From Sorangium cellulosum So0157-2 (GTDB lineage Bacteria; Myxococcota_A; Polyangia; Polyangiales; Polyangiaceae), in contig NC_021658.1 of the NCBI RefSeq assembly GCF_000418325.1, positions 6,710,001 through 6,774,000 of the forward strand: DNA of 64,000 bases, in the 5' to 3' direction. Below the pieces are notes generated by a model that saw nothing but the letters and a program-made list of their open reading frames with translations, made no database searches and was not told the DNA's origin. The first letter of the stretch is position 1. Each line of letters begins with the position of its first letter. The translations under genes and the position numbers were made by a program. Shown here piece by piece: positions 26,567-35,128 of the stretch.

Positions 26567-26871
26567 GGTCAACCTCAACCTGGGTCAGGTCAATCTCAAC
26601 CTGGGTCGGGTCAACCTCAACCTGGGTCGGGTCAACCCGGGTCGGGTCAACCCGGGTCGGGTCAACCCGGGTCGGGTCAACCCGGGTCGGGTCAACCCGG
26701 GTCGGGTCAACCCGGGTCGGGTGGGGGTCCAACCTGGGTCGGGTAGGCGCAACCTGGGTCGGGTAGGCGCAACCTGGGTCGGGTAGGCGCAACCTGGGTC
26801 GGGTAGGCGACCTGGGTCCCATGCTGGGGGGGTCAACCTCAACCTGGGTCGGGTAGGCGGGTGAACTCGGG
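26567..26871 (+). repeat. Right repeat array of the RAYT region, three unit lengths
   Basis: The array has three successive blocks. First, three 21-bp units built on CTCAACCTGGGTCGG (from 26568). Second, six identical 15-bp units GTCAACCCGGGTCGG (26631-26720). Third, three 20-bp units built on AGGCGCAACCTGGGTCGG (26743-26802) with truncated copies after. It ends exactly at the stop codon of the SDR gene (26872) and fills the 3' space between two convergent genes. Each unit contains G-runs (GGGTCGGG) that could fold into quadruplexes. Confidence 0.9.
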
Positions 26872-27684
26872 TCAGGCTACGGCGCTGGTCAGCGCTACGG
26901 CGTCAGGTGACGGGTCAGGTGATGCGTGAGGCGTCACGATGCCCTGACCGAGGCCGCCATCGACGGGCAGCTCGACGCCCGTGGTGAAGGTCGCCTCGAA
27001 GGCGAGAAACAGCACGGCGCGAGCCACCTCATCGGGCGTGCCGATTCGCTTCATCGGGGTGACCGCGCGCCCCTCCTGCTCGAAGGCCGCCAGCGCCTCC
27101 GCGGATGCGCCCGCGATGCCCATGGTCGGCGTCTTGATGAACCCGGGGCTCACTGCGTTCACGCGGATCTGCCTCGGCAGGAGCTCCGCCGCGAAGACTT
27201 GCGCGAACGACCGCAGCGCCGCCTTCGATCCGGCGTAGACGCTCATGCCGGGGCTGCCGCCCTCGTTGGCGATTGACGTCGTGAAGACGATGGCTCCGCC
27301 ATCCCGCATCAGCGGAACCAGCCGCTGTACCGTGAAGAACGCCCCCTTCGCGTTGACGCCGAACGTCCAGTCGTACGAGGCCTCGGTCACCTGGTCCAGC
27401 GTTTCCAGGCTCGCGACACCGGCGTTGACGAACAGCAAGTCGATCCGCCCGAGCGTGTCCGTCACGATCGAGAAGAGCGCGTCGATGTCCGCAATGCTCC
27501 CCATATCCGATCGCACCACGTGCGCCCTCGAACCGAGCTCGCGCCGCGCCGCCTCGACATTCCTCTCGTTTTTGCCGGTGAGCAGCACCTCGGCGCCTCC
27601 GGCGAGGAGCGCCTTGACCGTGGCAAGCCCCATGCCGTGGGTCCCGCCGGTGACGACCGCCTTCTTCCCTGCGTAGCTCTTCAT
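26872..27684 (-). CDS. Short-chain dehydrogenase/reductase (SDR)
   Basis: The 270-residue product is a classical SDR: TGGTHGMG cofactor motif near the N-terminus, NAGVAS, the catalytic Ser in TTSIANEGG and the YAGSK pair, and a typical ending FTTGVELPVDGGLGQ. NAD(P)-dependent oxidoreductase of unknown substrate. Start ATG 27684 has AAAGGA upstream. The last 20 residues (HASPDPSPDAVALTSAVA) extend beyond the normal C-terminus, and the stop touches the right repeat array. It lies 19 bp behind the imine-reductase-like gene, so the two form an operon. Confidence 0.92.
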   Translation of the reverse strand: MKSYAGKKAVVTGGTHGMGLATVKALLAGGAEVLLTGKNERNVEAARRELGSRAHVVRSDMGSIADIDALFSIVTDTLGRIDLLFVNAGVASLETLDQVTEASYDWTFGVNAKGAFFTVQRLVPLMRDGGAIVFTTSIANEGGSPGMSVYAGSKAALRSFAQVFAAELLPRQIRVNAVSPGFIKTPTMGIAGASAEALAAFEQEGRAVTPMKRIGTPDEVARAVLFLAFEATFTTGVELPVDGGLGQGIVTPHASPDPSPDAVALTSAVA

Positions 27685-27703
27685 GACCCGTCCTTTCAGC
27701 AAC

Positions 27704-28576
27704 TCAGGTTGCCACCCGCAGCACCTTGATCAGCGCGCCCGGAGACTCGGCGCCGTAACCCGCGGCCACCCCCTTCCGGAAGAGCCCCTCGGTGAACGCC
27801 GGAATCACGGCGTCGATCCTCCCCTCCCGGGCCTGTCGCAGGACGATCTCGGCGCCTCGCGCGCACATCTCCAGCGAGCTCTCTGGGCTCTCGTACGTCC
27901 CGACCTGGATCGCTTCGCCGTCCTGCTTGATCATCCCGCCCACGGCCGGCGCGACGTCGGCGATCATGGAACCGAAATCGCCCACGCGCAGGCCCTCGCT
28001 CTCGCAGATGCGAGCGCCGTGGTAGAAGCCGATCAGCCCCCCGAAGACGAACGAGATGAAGGCCAGGTCCAGGGCCGACGCCGAGCCCACCTGCCCGCCG
28101 AGGTACGACACGTTGCCGGCCATGCGCTCGAGGAGCGCCTTGCTCTTCTGGAATGCCGTGGCCGAACCCGAGACGATGATGCTGCTCTCGGGCTTTCCCA
28201 TCTGGCTCGGAATAGCCAGGATGGCGCCGTCGAGGTAATCGGCCCCTCGCGCCTTCGCCCACGCCTCCCCGTCGCGCGCGTCCATCGGCGTCCCTGTGCT
28301 CAGCTGAACGAGCACCTTTCCGGCGAGGGCGGCGGCAACCTGGGTCGCCTCCAGCAGCCCATACGTCGCCTGGTAGTCGGCGACGCAGACGACGACGACC
28401 GAGCTCGCCTGCACGGCGGCTGCGACGCTCGACGCGAGCGCCGCCCCCTCCGCGACCAGCGGCTCGGCCTTCGCGCTCGTCCGATTCCAGACGGTGACGC
28501 GGGCGCCGCTCCGGAGCAGCGCCCCGGCGAGCGCGATGCCCATGCGACCCAGGCCGATAACCGAGACTTCACTCAT
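27704..28576 (-). CDS. Imine-reductase-like NAD(P)-dependent oxidoreductase
   Basis: The 290-residue product opens with the Rossmann motif VSVIGLGRMGIALAGALL and VTVWNRTSAKAEPLVAEGA. VVVCVADY, YLDGAILAIP and the helix GSASALDLAFISFVFGGLIGFYHGA follow, all hallmarks of the imine reductase (IRED) group rather than of 3-hydroxyisobutyrate dehydrogenases: an Asp (SALDLAF) replaces the catalytic Lys. It should reduce a C=N or C=O bond with NADPH. Start ATG 28576 has GGAGG upstream. Operon with the SDR; AraC regulator divergent at 28783. Confidence 0.85.
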   Translation of the reverse strand: MSEVSVIGLGRMGIALAGALLRSGARVTVWNRTSAKAEPLVAEGAALASSVAAAVQASSVVVVCVADYQATYGLLEATQVAAALAGKVLVQLSTGTPMDARDGEAWAKARGADYLDGAILAIPSQMGKPESSIIVSGSATAFQKSKALLERMAGNVSYLGGQVGSASALDLAFISFVFGGLIGFYHGARICESEGLRVGDFGSMIADVAPAVGGMIKQDGEAIQVGTYESPESSLEMCARGAEIVLRQAREGRIDAVIPAFTEGLFRKGVAAGYGAESPGALIKVLRVAT

Positions 28577-28782
28577 AGGATGTCCTCCGTTGGCTCGCCC
28601 GCCGTCGACGGCGGGCGTCGGTGCTCGCCATGGATGCGGTCCGCGCGCCGGCCCGTCGCGCACGTTTGGACGCGCGGAGAGCACGTTCGGCCAGCGGAGG
28701 GCCCCCGCGCGGCGCGCGCGGAGGGCGCCCCGCGCGCCGGTGGCCTGGCGCGCGGCCGGGCGCCGGTGGATACTCGCCGTCG

Positions 28783-29616
28783 ATGCGAGCCACCGGCACA
28801 CAGGACCATGCGGCGAGCGCGCCCCGGCCTCGCCTCGGGCCGCGCGTCGATGTCCTCGAGACCCCGGGCGGCGTGGTCGCCCTCGAGCCCTCGTCCAACC
28901 ACCGGCTGAGGATGCTCACGGGCCCGCCGGTCCGCGGCTCGTGCGGCGTCCACCGGTTCCTCTACACGCGCGGCGACACCGACGTCCTCCCCGCCGGGTT
29001 CGCGGACGTCTGGCACGAGGACGACCCGAACACGTCGCTCCTGCTGGAGCTGCCCGCGTCGCTCGTGCGCCGCGCCGCCATGGACATGGGGCGCGACCCC
29101 GACACGGCCGGCCTCGATCTGCGCCACCAGCTCCGGGATCCGCAGATCGAGCACATCGCCTGGGCGCTCGACGCCGAGCGCATGGCCGGCCATCCGAACG
29201 GGCTCCTCTATGCGGAGAGCCTCGGCCTCGCCCTCGCCGTGCACCTGCTCGGCCGCTGCGCCGCGCCGTCCCGGTCGCAACGCGGGCTGTCGCCGCAGCA
29301 GCTGCGGCGCGTCACGGCCTACATCGAGGAGCACCTCGACAAGAACCTGTCCCTGGAGCGGCTGGCCGACGTCGCCGAGCTCAGCGCCTCGCACCTCAAG
29401 ACCCTGTTCAAGCGGTCGACGGGCCTGCCGGTGCACGAGTACGTCGTCCAGCGCCGGGTCGAGCGCGCGAAGGCGCTGCTCGCGCGCGGCGACCTGCCCG
29501 CCAGCCAGGTGGCGATCGAGGCGGGGTTCGCGCACCAGAGCCACATGGCGCGGTGCATGCGCCGCGTCCTCGGCGTCACGCCGACAGCGCTGGCGCGCCG
29601 CTCGCCCAGGCGCTGA
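28783..29616 (+). CDS. AraC-family transcriptional regulator
   Basis: The 277-residue product has the C-terminal double helix-turn-helix of AraC/XylS proteins: VTAYIEEHLDKNLSLERLADVAELSASHLKTLFKRSTG, then VERAKALLARGDLPASQVAIEAGFAHQSHMARCMRRVLGVTP. The N-terminal half, TDVLPAGFADVWHEDDPNT and so on, is a sensor part of unknown ligand. It diverges from the IRED/SDR operon with about 200 bp between them and is the natural candidate for its regulator. The upstream in-frame extension from 28621 is low-complexity and was not used. Confidence 0.9.
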   Translation: MRATGTQDHAASAPRPRLGPRVDVLETPGGVVALEPSSNHRLRMLTGPPVRGSCGVHRFLYTRGDTDVLPAGFADVWHEDDPNTSLLLELPASLVRRAAMDMGRDPDTAGLDLRHQLRDPQIEHIAWALDAERMAGHPNGLLYAESLGLALAVHLLGRCAAPSRSQRGLSPQQLRRVTAYIEEHLDKNLSLERLADVAELSASHLKTLFKRSTGLPVHEYVVQRRVERAKALLARGDLPASQVAIEAGFAHQSHMARCMRRVLGVTPTALARRSPRR

Positions 29617-29625
29617 TCCGCCCGG

Positions 29626-30561
29626 TCAGCCGGCCTCGCCCGCGCCGCCCGGCGCGACCCCGCCTCCGCCGTCGCCCCGCGCGACGCCCTCGCCCAGGCG
29701 GGCCAGCTTGTCGGGGTTGCGCACGATGTAGACGTTCGTCGCCGCGCCTTGCTCGTCGTAGGCGAACGACACGCAGGCCACGGCCGAACCGTCCTTCCAC
29801 AGGACGACGCCCCGGCCCCCGTTGATGTCGGTCGCCTCCCACGTGTAGTCGCCCCAGTACGCGTGGAGGGCGCGGCCGACGAACTCGAGCACCTCGGCCC
29901 TGCCCCGCAGGACCTCGCGCAGGGTCGGCACCTTGCCCCCCCCGTCGGCGCAGAGCTCGACCTCGTCCGAGAGCAGCGCCGACAGCTGCTCCGTTCCGCC
30001 GCTCGCCACGGCCGTCTGGAAGGCGGCGAGCAGCCGCTCCTGCCGGTCCAGCGGGGTGGCGTGCCGCACCTTCGATTGCGCCACGTTGGCGCGCGCCCGC
30101 GAGACAAGCTTGCGGCACGTGGTCTCCTGGAGGCCGAGCGTCGCCGCGATCTCCGGGTAGGACACGTCGAACACCTCGTGGAGCAGGTACGCCGCCCGCT
30201 CCTTCGGGGTGAGGCGCTCGAGCACCAGCAGGAACGCCGTCTGGAGCGACGCCGCGAGCGACAGCCGCTCGCCGGGCTCGCCCTCGGTCGACGCGTGGAT
30301 CGGCTCTGGCAGCCACGCCCCCACGTAATCGACACGGGCGTTGCGGGCGGCCCGCAGGAGATCGATGCACCGGCGCGTGCACAGGGTCGTGAGCCACGAG
30401 GCCGGGTTCTCGATCGCGCTCCTGTCGGCGCTCTGCCATTTCAGGAACGTATCCTGCACCGCGTCCTCGGCCTCCGCGCGCGAGCCGAGGATGCGGTAGG
30501 CGAGGCCGAGGAGCATGGGCCTCGTGGCCTCGAACGCCGCGACGTCGTCCTCTTGGGTCAT
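29626..30561 (-). CDS. SigJ-type ECF sigma factor with SnoaL-like C-terminal domain
   Basis: The 311-residue product has sigma region 2 (LLGLAYRILGSRAEAEDAVQDTFLKW, WLTTLCTRRCIDLLRA) and region 4 (LTPKERAAYLLHEVFDVSYPEIAATLGLQETTCRKLVSRAR). A SnoaL-like domain follows from about residue 180 (AAFQTAVASGGTEQLSALLSDEVELCADGGG). This layout is the SigJ/ECF41 group, whose C-terminal domain controls activity without a separate anti-sigma factor. The upstream CMD gene ends 1 nt before its start, the classic ECF41 neighbour, so expression is coupled. Confidence 0.93.
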   Translation of the reverse strand: MTQEDDVAAFEATRPMLLGLAYRILGSRAEAEDAVQDTFLKWQSADRSAIENPASWLTTLCTRRCIDLLRAARNARVDYVGAWLPEPIHASTEGEPGERLSLAASLQTAFLLVLERLTPKERAAYLLHEVFDVSYPEIAATLGLQETTCRKLVSRARANVAQSKVRHATPLDRQERLLAAFQTAVASGGTEQLSALLSDEVELCADGGGKVPTLREVLRGRAEVLEFVGRALHAYWGDYTWEATDINGGRGVVLWKDGSAVACVSFAYDEQGAATNVYIVRNPDKLARLGEGVARGDGGGGVAPGGAGEAG

Positions 30562-30562
30562 C

Positions 30563-30994
30563 TCAGTGCCTCGACACCTGGATGCGGTTCCACAGGTTGA
30601 TCATGGCGACGGCGGAGGTCAGGACGCCGATCTCCTGCTCGGAGAAGTGCTCCCGCAGCCGCGTGCGCAAGGCCGCATAGTCGGTCCGACGATCGAGGAC
30701 GGTCAGCGCTTCGGTCCAGGCGAGCGCGGCCCGCTCGCGCTCGCTGAAATCGCTGACGTGCTCCCACACGATCACCCGGTCCAGCCGCTCGTTCGTCTCG
30801 CCGTCCTGGCGCGCATCCCGTGTGTGCATCTTCACGCAGAAGGCGCACTGGTTGATCTGCGACGCGCGCAGCTGCACGAGGTGGATGAGCTTCCTGTCGA
30901 ATCCGTGCCTGTCCATCGCCTTGTGCACGCCGGCCAGCGCCTGCAGCACGTCCGGGATCTCCTGCTCGTATTTCACAGCGGTTCTGTCGCTCAC
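30563..30994 (-). CDS. Carboxymuconolactone decarboxylase (AhpD-like) family protein
   Basis: The 143-residue product matches the AhpD-like/CMD family: KLIHLVQLRASQINQCAFCVKMHTRDAR with Cys50, Cys53 and His57, the thioredoxin-like CxxC peroxidase site, then ERERAALAWTEALTVL and VLTSAVAMINLWNRIQV. GTG 30994 is chosen because AAGGAGAGCC sits 5-6 nt upstream; a longer frame to 31123 lacks such a site. As in other ECF41 loci it is transcribed with the sigma factor, probably as its target or sensor of oxidative stress. Confidence 0.92.
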   Translation of the reverse strand: MSDRTAVKYEQEIPDVLQALAGVHKAMDRHGFDRKLIHLVQLRASQINQCAFCVKMHTRDARQDGETNERLDRVIVWEHVSDFSERERAALAWTEALTVLDRRTDYAALRTRLREHFSEQEIGVLTSAVAMINLWNRIQVSRH

Positions 30995-31157
30995 GGTGGC
31001 TCTCCTTGTCCGGGGCCCGCGGGCCCCTCCACCTGACGACGATCCAGCCTCCCCGCCTGTGACGCCTCGGCGATCCGGCGCTCGCTCAGCGTTCTTTTTC
31101 ATACCACAAGAATTTTGCAGCACTCAACCGGCTCGCGGCGAGGGGCGCGCCGCGCGC

Positions 31158-31643
31158 TCAGGCGGCGATCACGACCGCCCGGGGCTTCGTCGGGTGCACC
31201 TTCACCGGCACGACGCGCCCGGGGGTCAGCATCATGAGCTCGGTGTGGGCGATCCAGTCGATCGTGACCTCGTAGGGCGCCCCATCGCGCGGCAGGACGC
31301 GGAGGCGCAGCCGGCTGACGGGGTTGCCGTCGTACTCCTTCTTCGTGAAGTCGCGGCGCAGGACCTCGGCCTGGGCGGGGACGCCGTGGCGCATCACCCA
31401 GCGGTTCAGGAGCGAGCGCCGCAGCTCGAGCGCGCCCGGGATCCCGAAGACGAGCCCCATCGGGATCAGGATCAGCTCGATGGTCAGGCGCGGCGTCTTG
31501 CCGGGGAGATCGAAGAAAAGGAGCTGGACCAGGCCCACCGCGAGCAGGACGACGCCGATCGAGGTGCTGATCACGCCGCCGAGGAGCTGCGACTGCTTGC
31601 CCCGATCCGGCGGCGTCGGGAGGTTCGGGTCGGAGGGGTCCAC
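31158..31643 (-). CDS. DUF3592-like membrane protein
   Basis: The 161-residue product has two N-terminal hydrophobic helices (LLGGVISTSIGVVLLAVGLVQLLFF and IELILIPMGLVFGIPGALEL) and a C-terminal soluble part with AEVLRRDFTKKEYDGNPVSRLRLRVLP and VTIDWIAHTELMMLTPGRVVPVKVHPTKPRAVVI. A strand pattern ending in G..V.V...P..P....  is typical of DUF3592-like OB-type domains next to the membrane. GTG 31643 is the apparent start. Function unknown. Confidence 0.7.
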   Translation of the reverse strand: MDPSDPNLPTPPDRGKQSQLLGGVISTSIGVVLLAVGLVQLLFFDLPGKTPRLTIELILIPMGLVFGIPGALELRRSLLNRWVMRHGVPAQAEVLRRDFTKKEYDGNPVSRLRLRVLPRDGAPYEVTIDWIAHTELMMLTPGRVVPVKVHPTKPRAVVIAA

Positions 31644-31753
31644 GCGGGCAGTGTACTGGAAAAGCGTTTCCCCGATGTTCCCGCGGGGCGCGTGCAGCGA
31701 TCTGCACCGCGGGCGGCCGAGTGTGGCAGCATGCGGGCCGGAGGAGACCCGCC

Positions 31754-33304
31754 TTGCGACTCGGGATCGATTTTGGGACCACGCGGACCGTGGTCGCGTG
31801 CTGCGACCGCGGGAACTACCCCGTCATCAGCTTCCAGGACACGGCGGGGGACCCCGTGGACTTCTACCCCTCCGTGGCGGCCGAGCGGCGGGGGGAGCTC
31901 CGGTTCGGCTTCGACGCCCTCGCGGTCGCCTCGGACCCGGAGTGGACCGTGCTCCGCTCGTTCAAGCGCGTGCTCTCGGGCCCGCGCGCGTCGCCCGACT
32001 TCGAGGTCGAGATCGGCGGGACGAAGCTCCGGGTGCTCGATCTGCTCACCCTGTTCCTGAGCTCGCTCCGCGACGCCGTGCTGCACCGGTCGAACCGGCC
32101 CAAGAAGAAGGACGACGACGGGCGCCTCATCTGCGTCGTGGCGACCCCGGCGAACGCGCACGGGACGCAGCGCTTCGTGACGCTCGACGCCTTCCGCCGC
32201 GCCGGCTTCGACGTCATCGCGCTCCTGAACGAGCCCTCGGCCGCCGGCTTCGAGTACACGCACCGCTACCGCAGCACCATCACGTCGAAGCGCGAGCACA
32301 TCGTCGTGTACGACCTCGGGGGCGGCACGTTCGACGCCTCGCTGGTCCACATGACCGGGCGGAGCCACGACGCCGTGGCGACCGCGGGGCTGAACCACCT
32401 CGGCGGCGACGACTTCGACGCCGCGCTGGGCGAGATGGCGCTCGCCGCGGCCAAGATCGAGCGCGAGGCGCTGCCGGCGCGCGCGCTCGCGGCGCTCGCG
32501 GACCAGTGCCGCGAGGCGAAGGAGCGGCTCAACCCGAACTCCCGGCGGATCGTGATCGATCTGGAGGCGTGCCTCGGCGACCTCGCGCCCGCGCACGAGG
32601 TGACGATCTCGGCCTCCGACTTCTACGACCGGTGCGTGCCGCTCGTGGAGGCGACGATCACCGCGATGCAGCCGGTGATCGCGCGCCTCGACGCCGGCGC
32701 AGGCGAGGCGCTCGCCGACATCGCGGGGATCTACGTCGTCGGCGGCGCGAGCTCGCTGCCCGTCGTCGCGCGGACGCTGCGCGAGCGCTTCGGGCGCCGC
32801 GTCCATCGCTCCCCCTACCCCTCGGCGGCGATCGCGATGGGGCTCGCCATCGCCGTCGACGAGGACGCGGGCTTCGAGCTGTCCGATCGGCTGTCGCGCC
32901 ACTTCGGGGTGTTCCGGGAGAGCAGCGGCGGGGAGGAGGTGGTGTTCGACCCGATCTTCGACCGGGAGGCGCGCGTCCCGTCGAGCCACGAGGCGCCGGT
33001 GGTCTCGCGGCGCGTGTACCGCGCGGCGCACAACGTCGGCCGCTACCGGTTCGTCGAGTGCGCGGCGCTCGACCGGCTCGGCGTGCCCCACGGCGACATC
33101 ACGGCGTTCAACGAGGTCGTGTTCCCCTTCGACCGGCGGCTCCGCGAGCGCGCCGCCGAGCTCGCCGCCGTGCCCGTGCAGCGCATGACCAGCGAGGGGC
33201 CGCTGATCGAGGAGCAGTACGCGATCACCTCGCACGGCATCGTCGAGGTGACGATCACCGACGTCGAGGCGGGCTACCAGCGCGTCTATCAGGTCGGCGC
33301 GTGA
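31754..33304 (+). CDS. Hsp70-family protein with short C-terminus
   Basis: The 516-residue product contains the Hsp70/actin ATPase motifs: LGIDFGTTRTVVA (phosphate 1), VVATPANAHGTQRF, VYDLGGGTFDASLV (phosphate 2) and IYVVGGASSLPVVARTL (adenosine). After residue 380 there is a reduced region instead of the full DnaK substrate-binding domain and lid. Such shortened Hsp70s are common in myxobacteria, with unknown clients. TTG 31754 has a clear GAGGAG site upstream; ATG 31721 lacks one. Confidence 0.9.
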   Translation: MRLGIDFGTTRTVVACCDRGNYPVISFQDTAGDPVDFYPSVAAERRGELRFGFDALAVASDPEWTVLRSFKRVLSGPRASPDFEVEIGGTKLRVLDLLTLFLSSLRDAVLHRSNRPKKKDDDGRLICVVATPANAHGTQRFVTLDAFRRAGFDVIALLNEPSAAGFEYTHRYRSTITSKREHIVVYDLGGGTFDASLVHMTGRSHDAVATAGLNHLGGDDFDAALGEMALAAAKIEREALPARALAALADQCREAKERLNPNSRRIVIDLEACLGDLAPAHEVTISASDFYDRCVPLVEATITAMQPVIARLDAGAGEALADIAGIYVVGGASSLPVVARTLRERFGRRVHRSPYPSAAIAMGLAIAVDEDAGFELSDRLSRHFGVFRESSGGEEVVFDPIFDREARVPSSHEAPVVSRRVYRAAHNVGRYRFVECAALDRLGVPHGDITAFNEVVFPFDRRLRERAAELAAVPVQRMTSEGPLIEEQYAITSHGIVEVTITDVEAGYQRVYQVGA

Positions 33305-33528
33305 GCGCGCCGGCCGCGGCCTGGAGGCATCCGCGCCGATCTCGGCCGCGCGCGCCGCGCCCTCGCTGGACGGCAGCGTCGCGGACGTAGCCGTGCCGCG
33401 CGCGGCAGGCGCGGCCGGCGCGGCCGGCAAAGGCAGCCCGCGCTTGCGGCATCCTTCAGGCCGACCATACTCTGCGCTGTTTCCGGCGAGCGTGGCCTGC
33501 TGCGCTTGTCCTGCTGGGGGGCAGGATC

Positions 33529-33844
33529 ATGCACATTCCCGAGACCGCGGCGCGGCGCGCCGAGGCCCACGTGCGCGCGATCGTGGCGCGGCTGTTACGG
33601 GCGGAGCACCCCGCGGCCTTACCGGCGCACGCCGATCTGTTCACGACGATGGGCATCAGCTTGCCCGCGGCGCTGGTGCTGCTCGTCTCCCTGGAGGACG
33701 AGCTCGGCATCTCGATCCCCGACGGCGCCTTCATCGAGGCCCGCACGGTGAACGCGCTCGTCGCGCTCGTGGCGGCCTTGGATGGCGCCGCGCTGGCGGG
33801 GCGGCGCCTCGGGCGACGCGCGCCGGGCGAGGATCGCCACCTGA
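33529..33844 (+). CDS. Stand-alone acyl-carrier-protein-like protein, atypical and possibly frameshifted
   Basis: From ATG 33529 (GGGGGCAGG upstream) the frame reads AEAHVRAIVARLLRAEHPA, DLFTTMGISLPAALVLLVSLEDELGISIPDGAFIEARTVNALVALVAAL, the ACP helix pattern. The phosphopantetheine Ser sits in GISLPA, where the usual DSL has lost the Asp by a one-residue gap, so carrier function is doubtful. This frame stays open to 34323, running through the opposite-strand transporter, while another frame has a stop at 33842-33844 that would give about 105 residues. I give the end at that stop. A frameshift in or after the domain is likely. Confidence 0.55.
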
Positions 33845-33880
33845 AGCGGCCTCGCCCGCGATCCTCCGACGTCACGCGCG

Positions 33881-34828
33881 TCACGCGAGGAGCCGGCGCA
33901 GCGCCTCGATCACGGCCGGCAGGGTCACCAGCGCCCCGAGCGTCGTCACGACCGCGGCGGCCGCGGCGAACTGGCCGTCGCAGCCGTATCGCGCGGCGAC
34001 GATCACGGACACCATGGAGGTCGGCATGGCCGACTGCAGCACCGCCACTTCGGACACCGGCCGCCGGAGGCCGAGCGCGACCGCGGCGCCGAGCGCGACC
34101 GCCGGGGACACGAGCAGCTTCACCGCGGCGACGGCGACGAGCGGCCGCACGCGGCCGCGCAGCGAGCGCAGGTCGAGGCTCAGGCCGAGCGCGAGGAACA
34201 CGAGCGTCGGGGTGGCGCTCCCGAGCGCGTCGAGCGCGCGCTCCACCCACGTCGGCAAGGGGATCGGCAGCGCGTAGAGCGCGAGCCCGGCGGCGATCGA
34301 CAGCACGTTGGGGTGCAGGATGACCCGGAGCAAGCTCCGCGCGTCCACGTCGCCGCCCGCGCCCATGCGCGCGGCGAGCGCGACGCCGAAGGTCCAGAGC
34401 ATCAGCATCGTGACGATGCTGTCGACGAGGATCGCCGTCCCCGCCGCGTCGCCCGCCCGCCCGTAGAGGGCGAGCACGACGGGCACGCCGAGGAACCCGG
34501 TGTTGGAGAAGCTGCCGACGAGGCCCGCGGCGCCCTGGGCGGCGCGCGGGAGCCCGAGGGCGCGCGCGACCGCGACGCCCGCGAGGGCGCACGCGAAGAG
34601 CGCGATCGTCGAGGCGGCGACGGCGCCCCACGCGCCCTGGCCGATGCCGGAGCGGCGCAGCACGGAGACGATCAGCGCCGGCGTGGTCACGTCGATGACG
34701 AGCCGGTTCAGCGCGGCCGCGTCCGCCTGGCCGCCGCGGCCGAGCGCGCGCAGCAGCACGCCGACCCCGAGCACCGCGAAGAGGGCCAGGAGCTGCGAGA
34801 TCAGGTCGCCCGACGGCACGGGCGGCAT
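33881..34828 (-). CDS. AEC-family (auxin efflux carrier-like) transporter
   Basis: The 315-residue product has about ten membrane helices in two halves: ISQLLALFAVLGVGVLLRALG, then VGSFSNTGFLGVPVVLALYG (the N-half crossover), VDSIVTMLMLWTFGVALAA, and in the second half LALGLSLDLRSLRG and QSAMPTSMVSVIVAARYGC. The last two are typical of AEC proteins (PF03547). It probably exports an organic acid or related anion. Start ATG 34828. It faces the ACP-like gene tail to tail. Confidence 0.9.
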   Translation of the reverse strand: MPPVPSGDLISQLLALFAVLGVGVLLRALGRGGQADAAALNRLVIDVTTPALIVSVLRRSGIGQGAWGAVAASTIALFACALAGVAVARALGLPRAAQGAAGLVGSFSNTGFLGVPVVLALYGRAGDAAGTAILVDSIVTMLMLWTFGVALAARMGAGGDVDARSLLRVILHPNVLSIAAGLALYALPIPLPTWVERALDALGSATPTLVFLALGLSLDLRSLRGRVRPLVAVAAVKLLVSPAVALGAAVALGLRRPVSEVAVLQSAMPTSMVSVIVAARYGCDGQFAAAAAVVTTLGALVTLPAVIEALRRLLA

Positions 34829-34880
34829 GTAGCTCCGCGGCGCGCGGCGTCCAGCGCTCTCGTGGACCGGGCGGCCCGCC

Positions 34881-35078
34881 TCACGGAGCGCGCCCTCCCG
34901 GACTCCCGGCGGGCGACCGGGGCGCAGCGCCGTCGTCGGCCGCGGCAGGACAGCTCTCCGCGGTCTCGCCGCTGCAGCACTCGGCCTGGTTGGCGCCGAA
35001 CATCGGGCAACGGCCGTTCACGCAGGCGGCGTGGCCATGGATGTACGCGAGCGGTGAAGCGCAGAGCCGGCAGCGCAC
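34881..35078 (-). CDS. Small zinc-ribbon-like protein
   Basis: The 65-residue product has two Cys knuckles: CRLCASPLAYIHGH near the start, then CVNGRCPMFGANQAECCSGE. The Cys and His residues could bind a structural metal. The last 25 residues are low in complexity. The size and Cys spacing suggest a genuine conserved small protein, though I know no function. Start ATG 35078; it lies on the same strand as the transporter, 52 bp upstream of its start. Confidence 0.5.
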   Translation of the reverse strand: MRCRLCASPLAYIHGHAACVNGRCPMFGANQAECCSGETAESCPAAADDGAAPRSPAGSPGGRAP

Positions 35079-35128
35079 CGCGGCGGACTATAGCCGGCCG
35101 GCGCCCGGCGGAACAGCAGAGGAAAGGG

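Noticed and set aside
28336..28347. Repeat core CAACCTGGGTCG inside the imine-reductase-like gene
   Set aside because: A single 12-mer encoding the family-consistent residues ATQVA; chance or normal coding, not an insertion.
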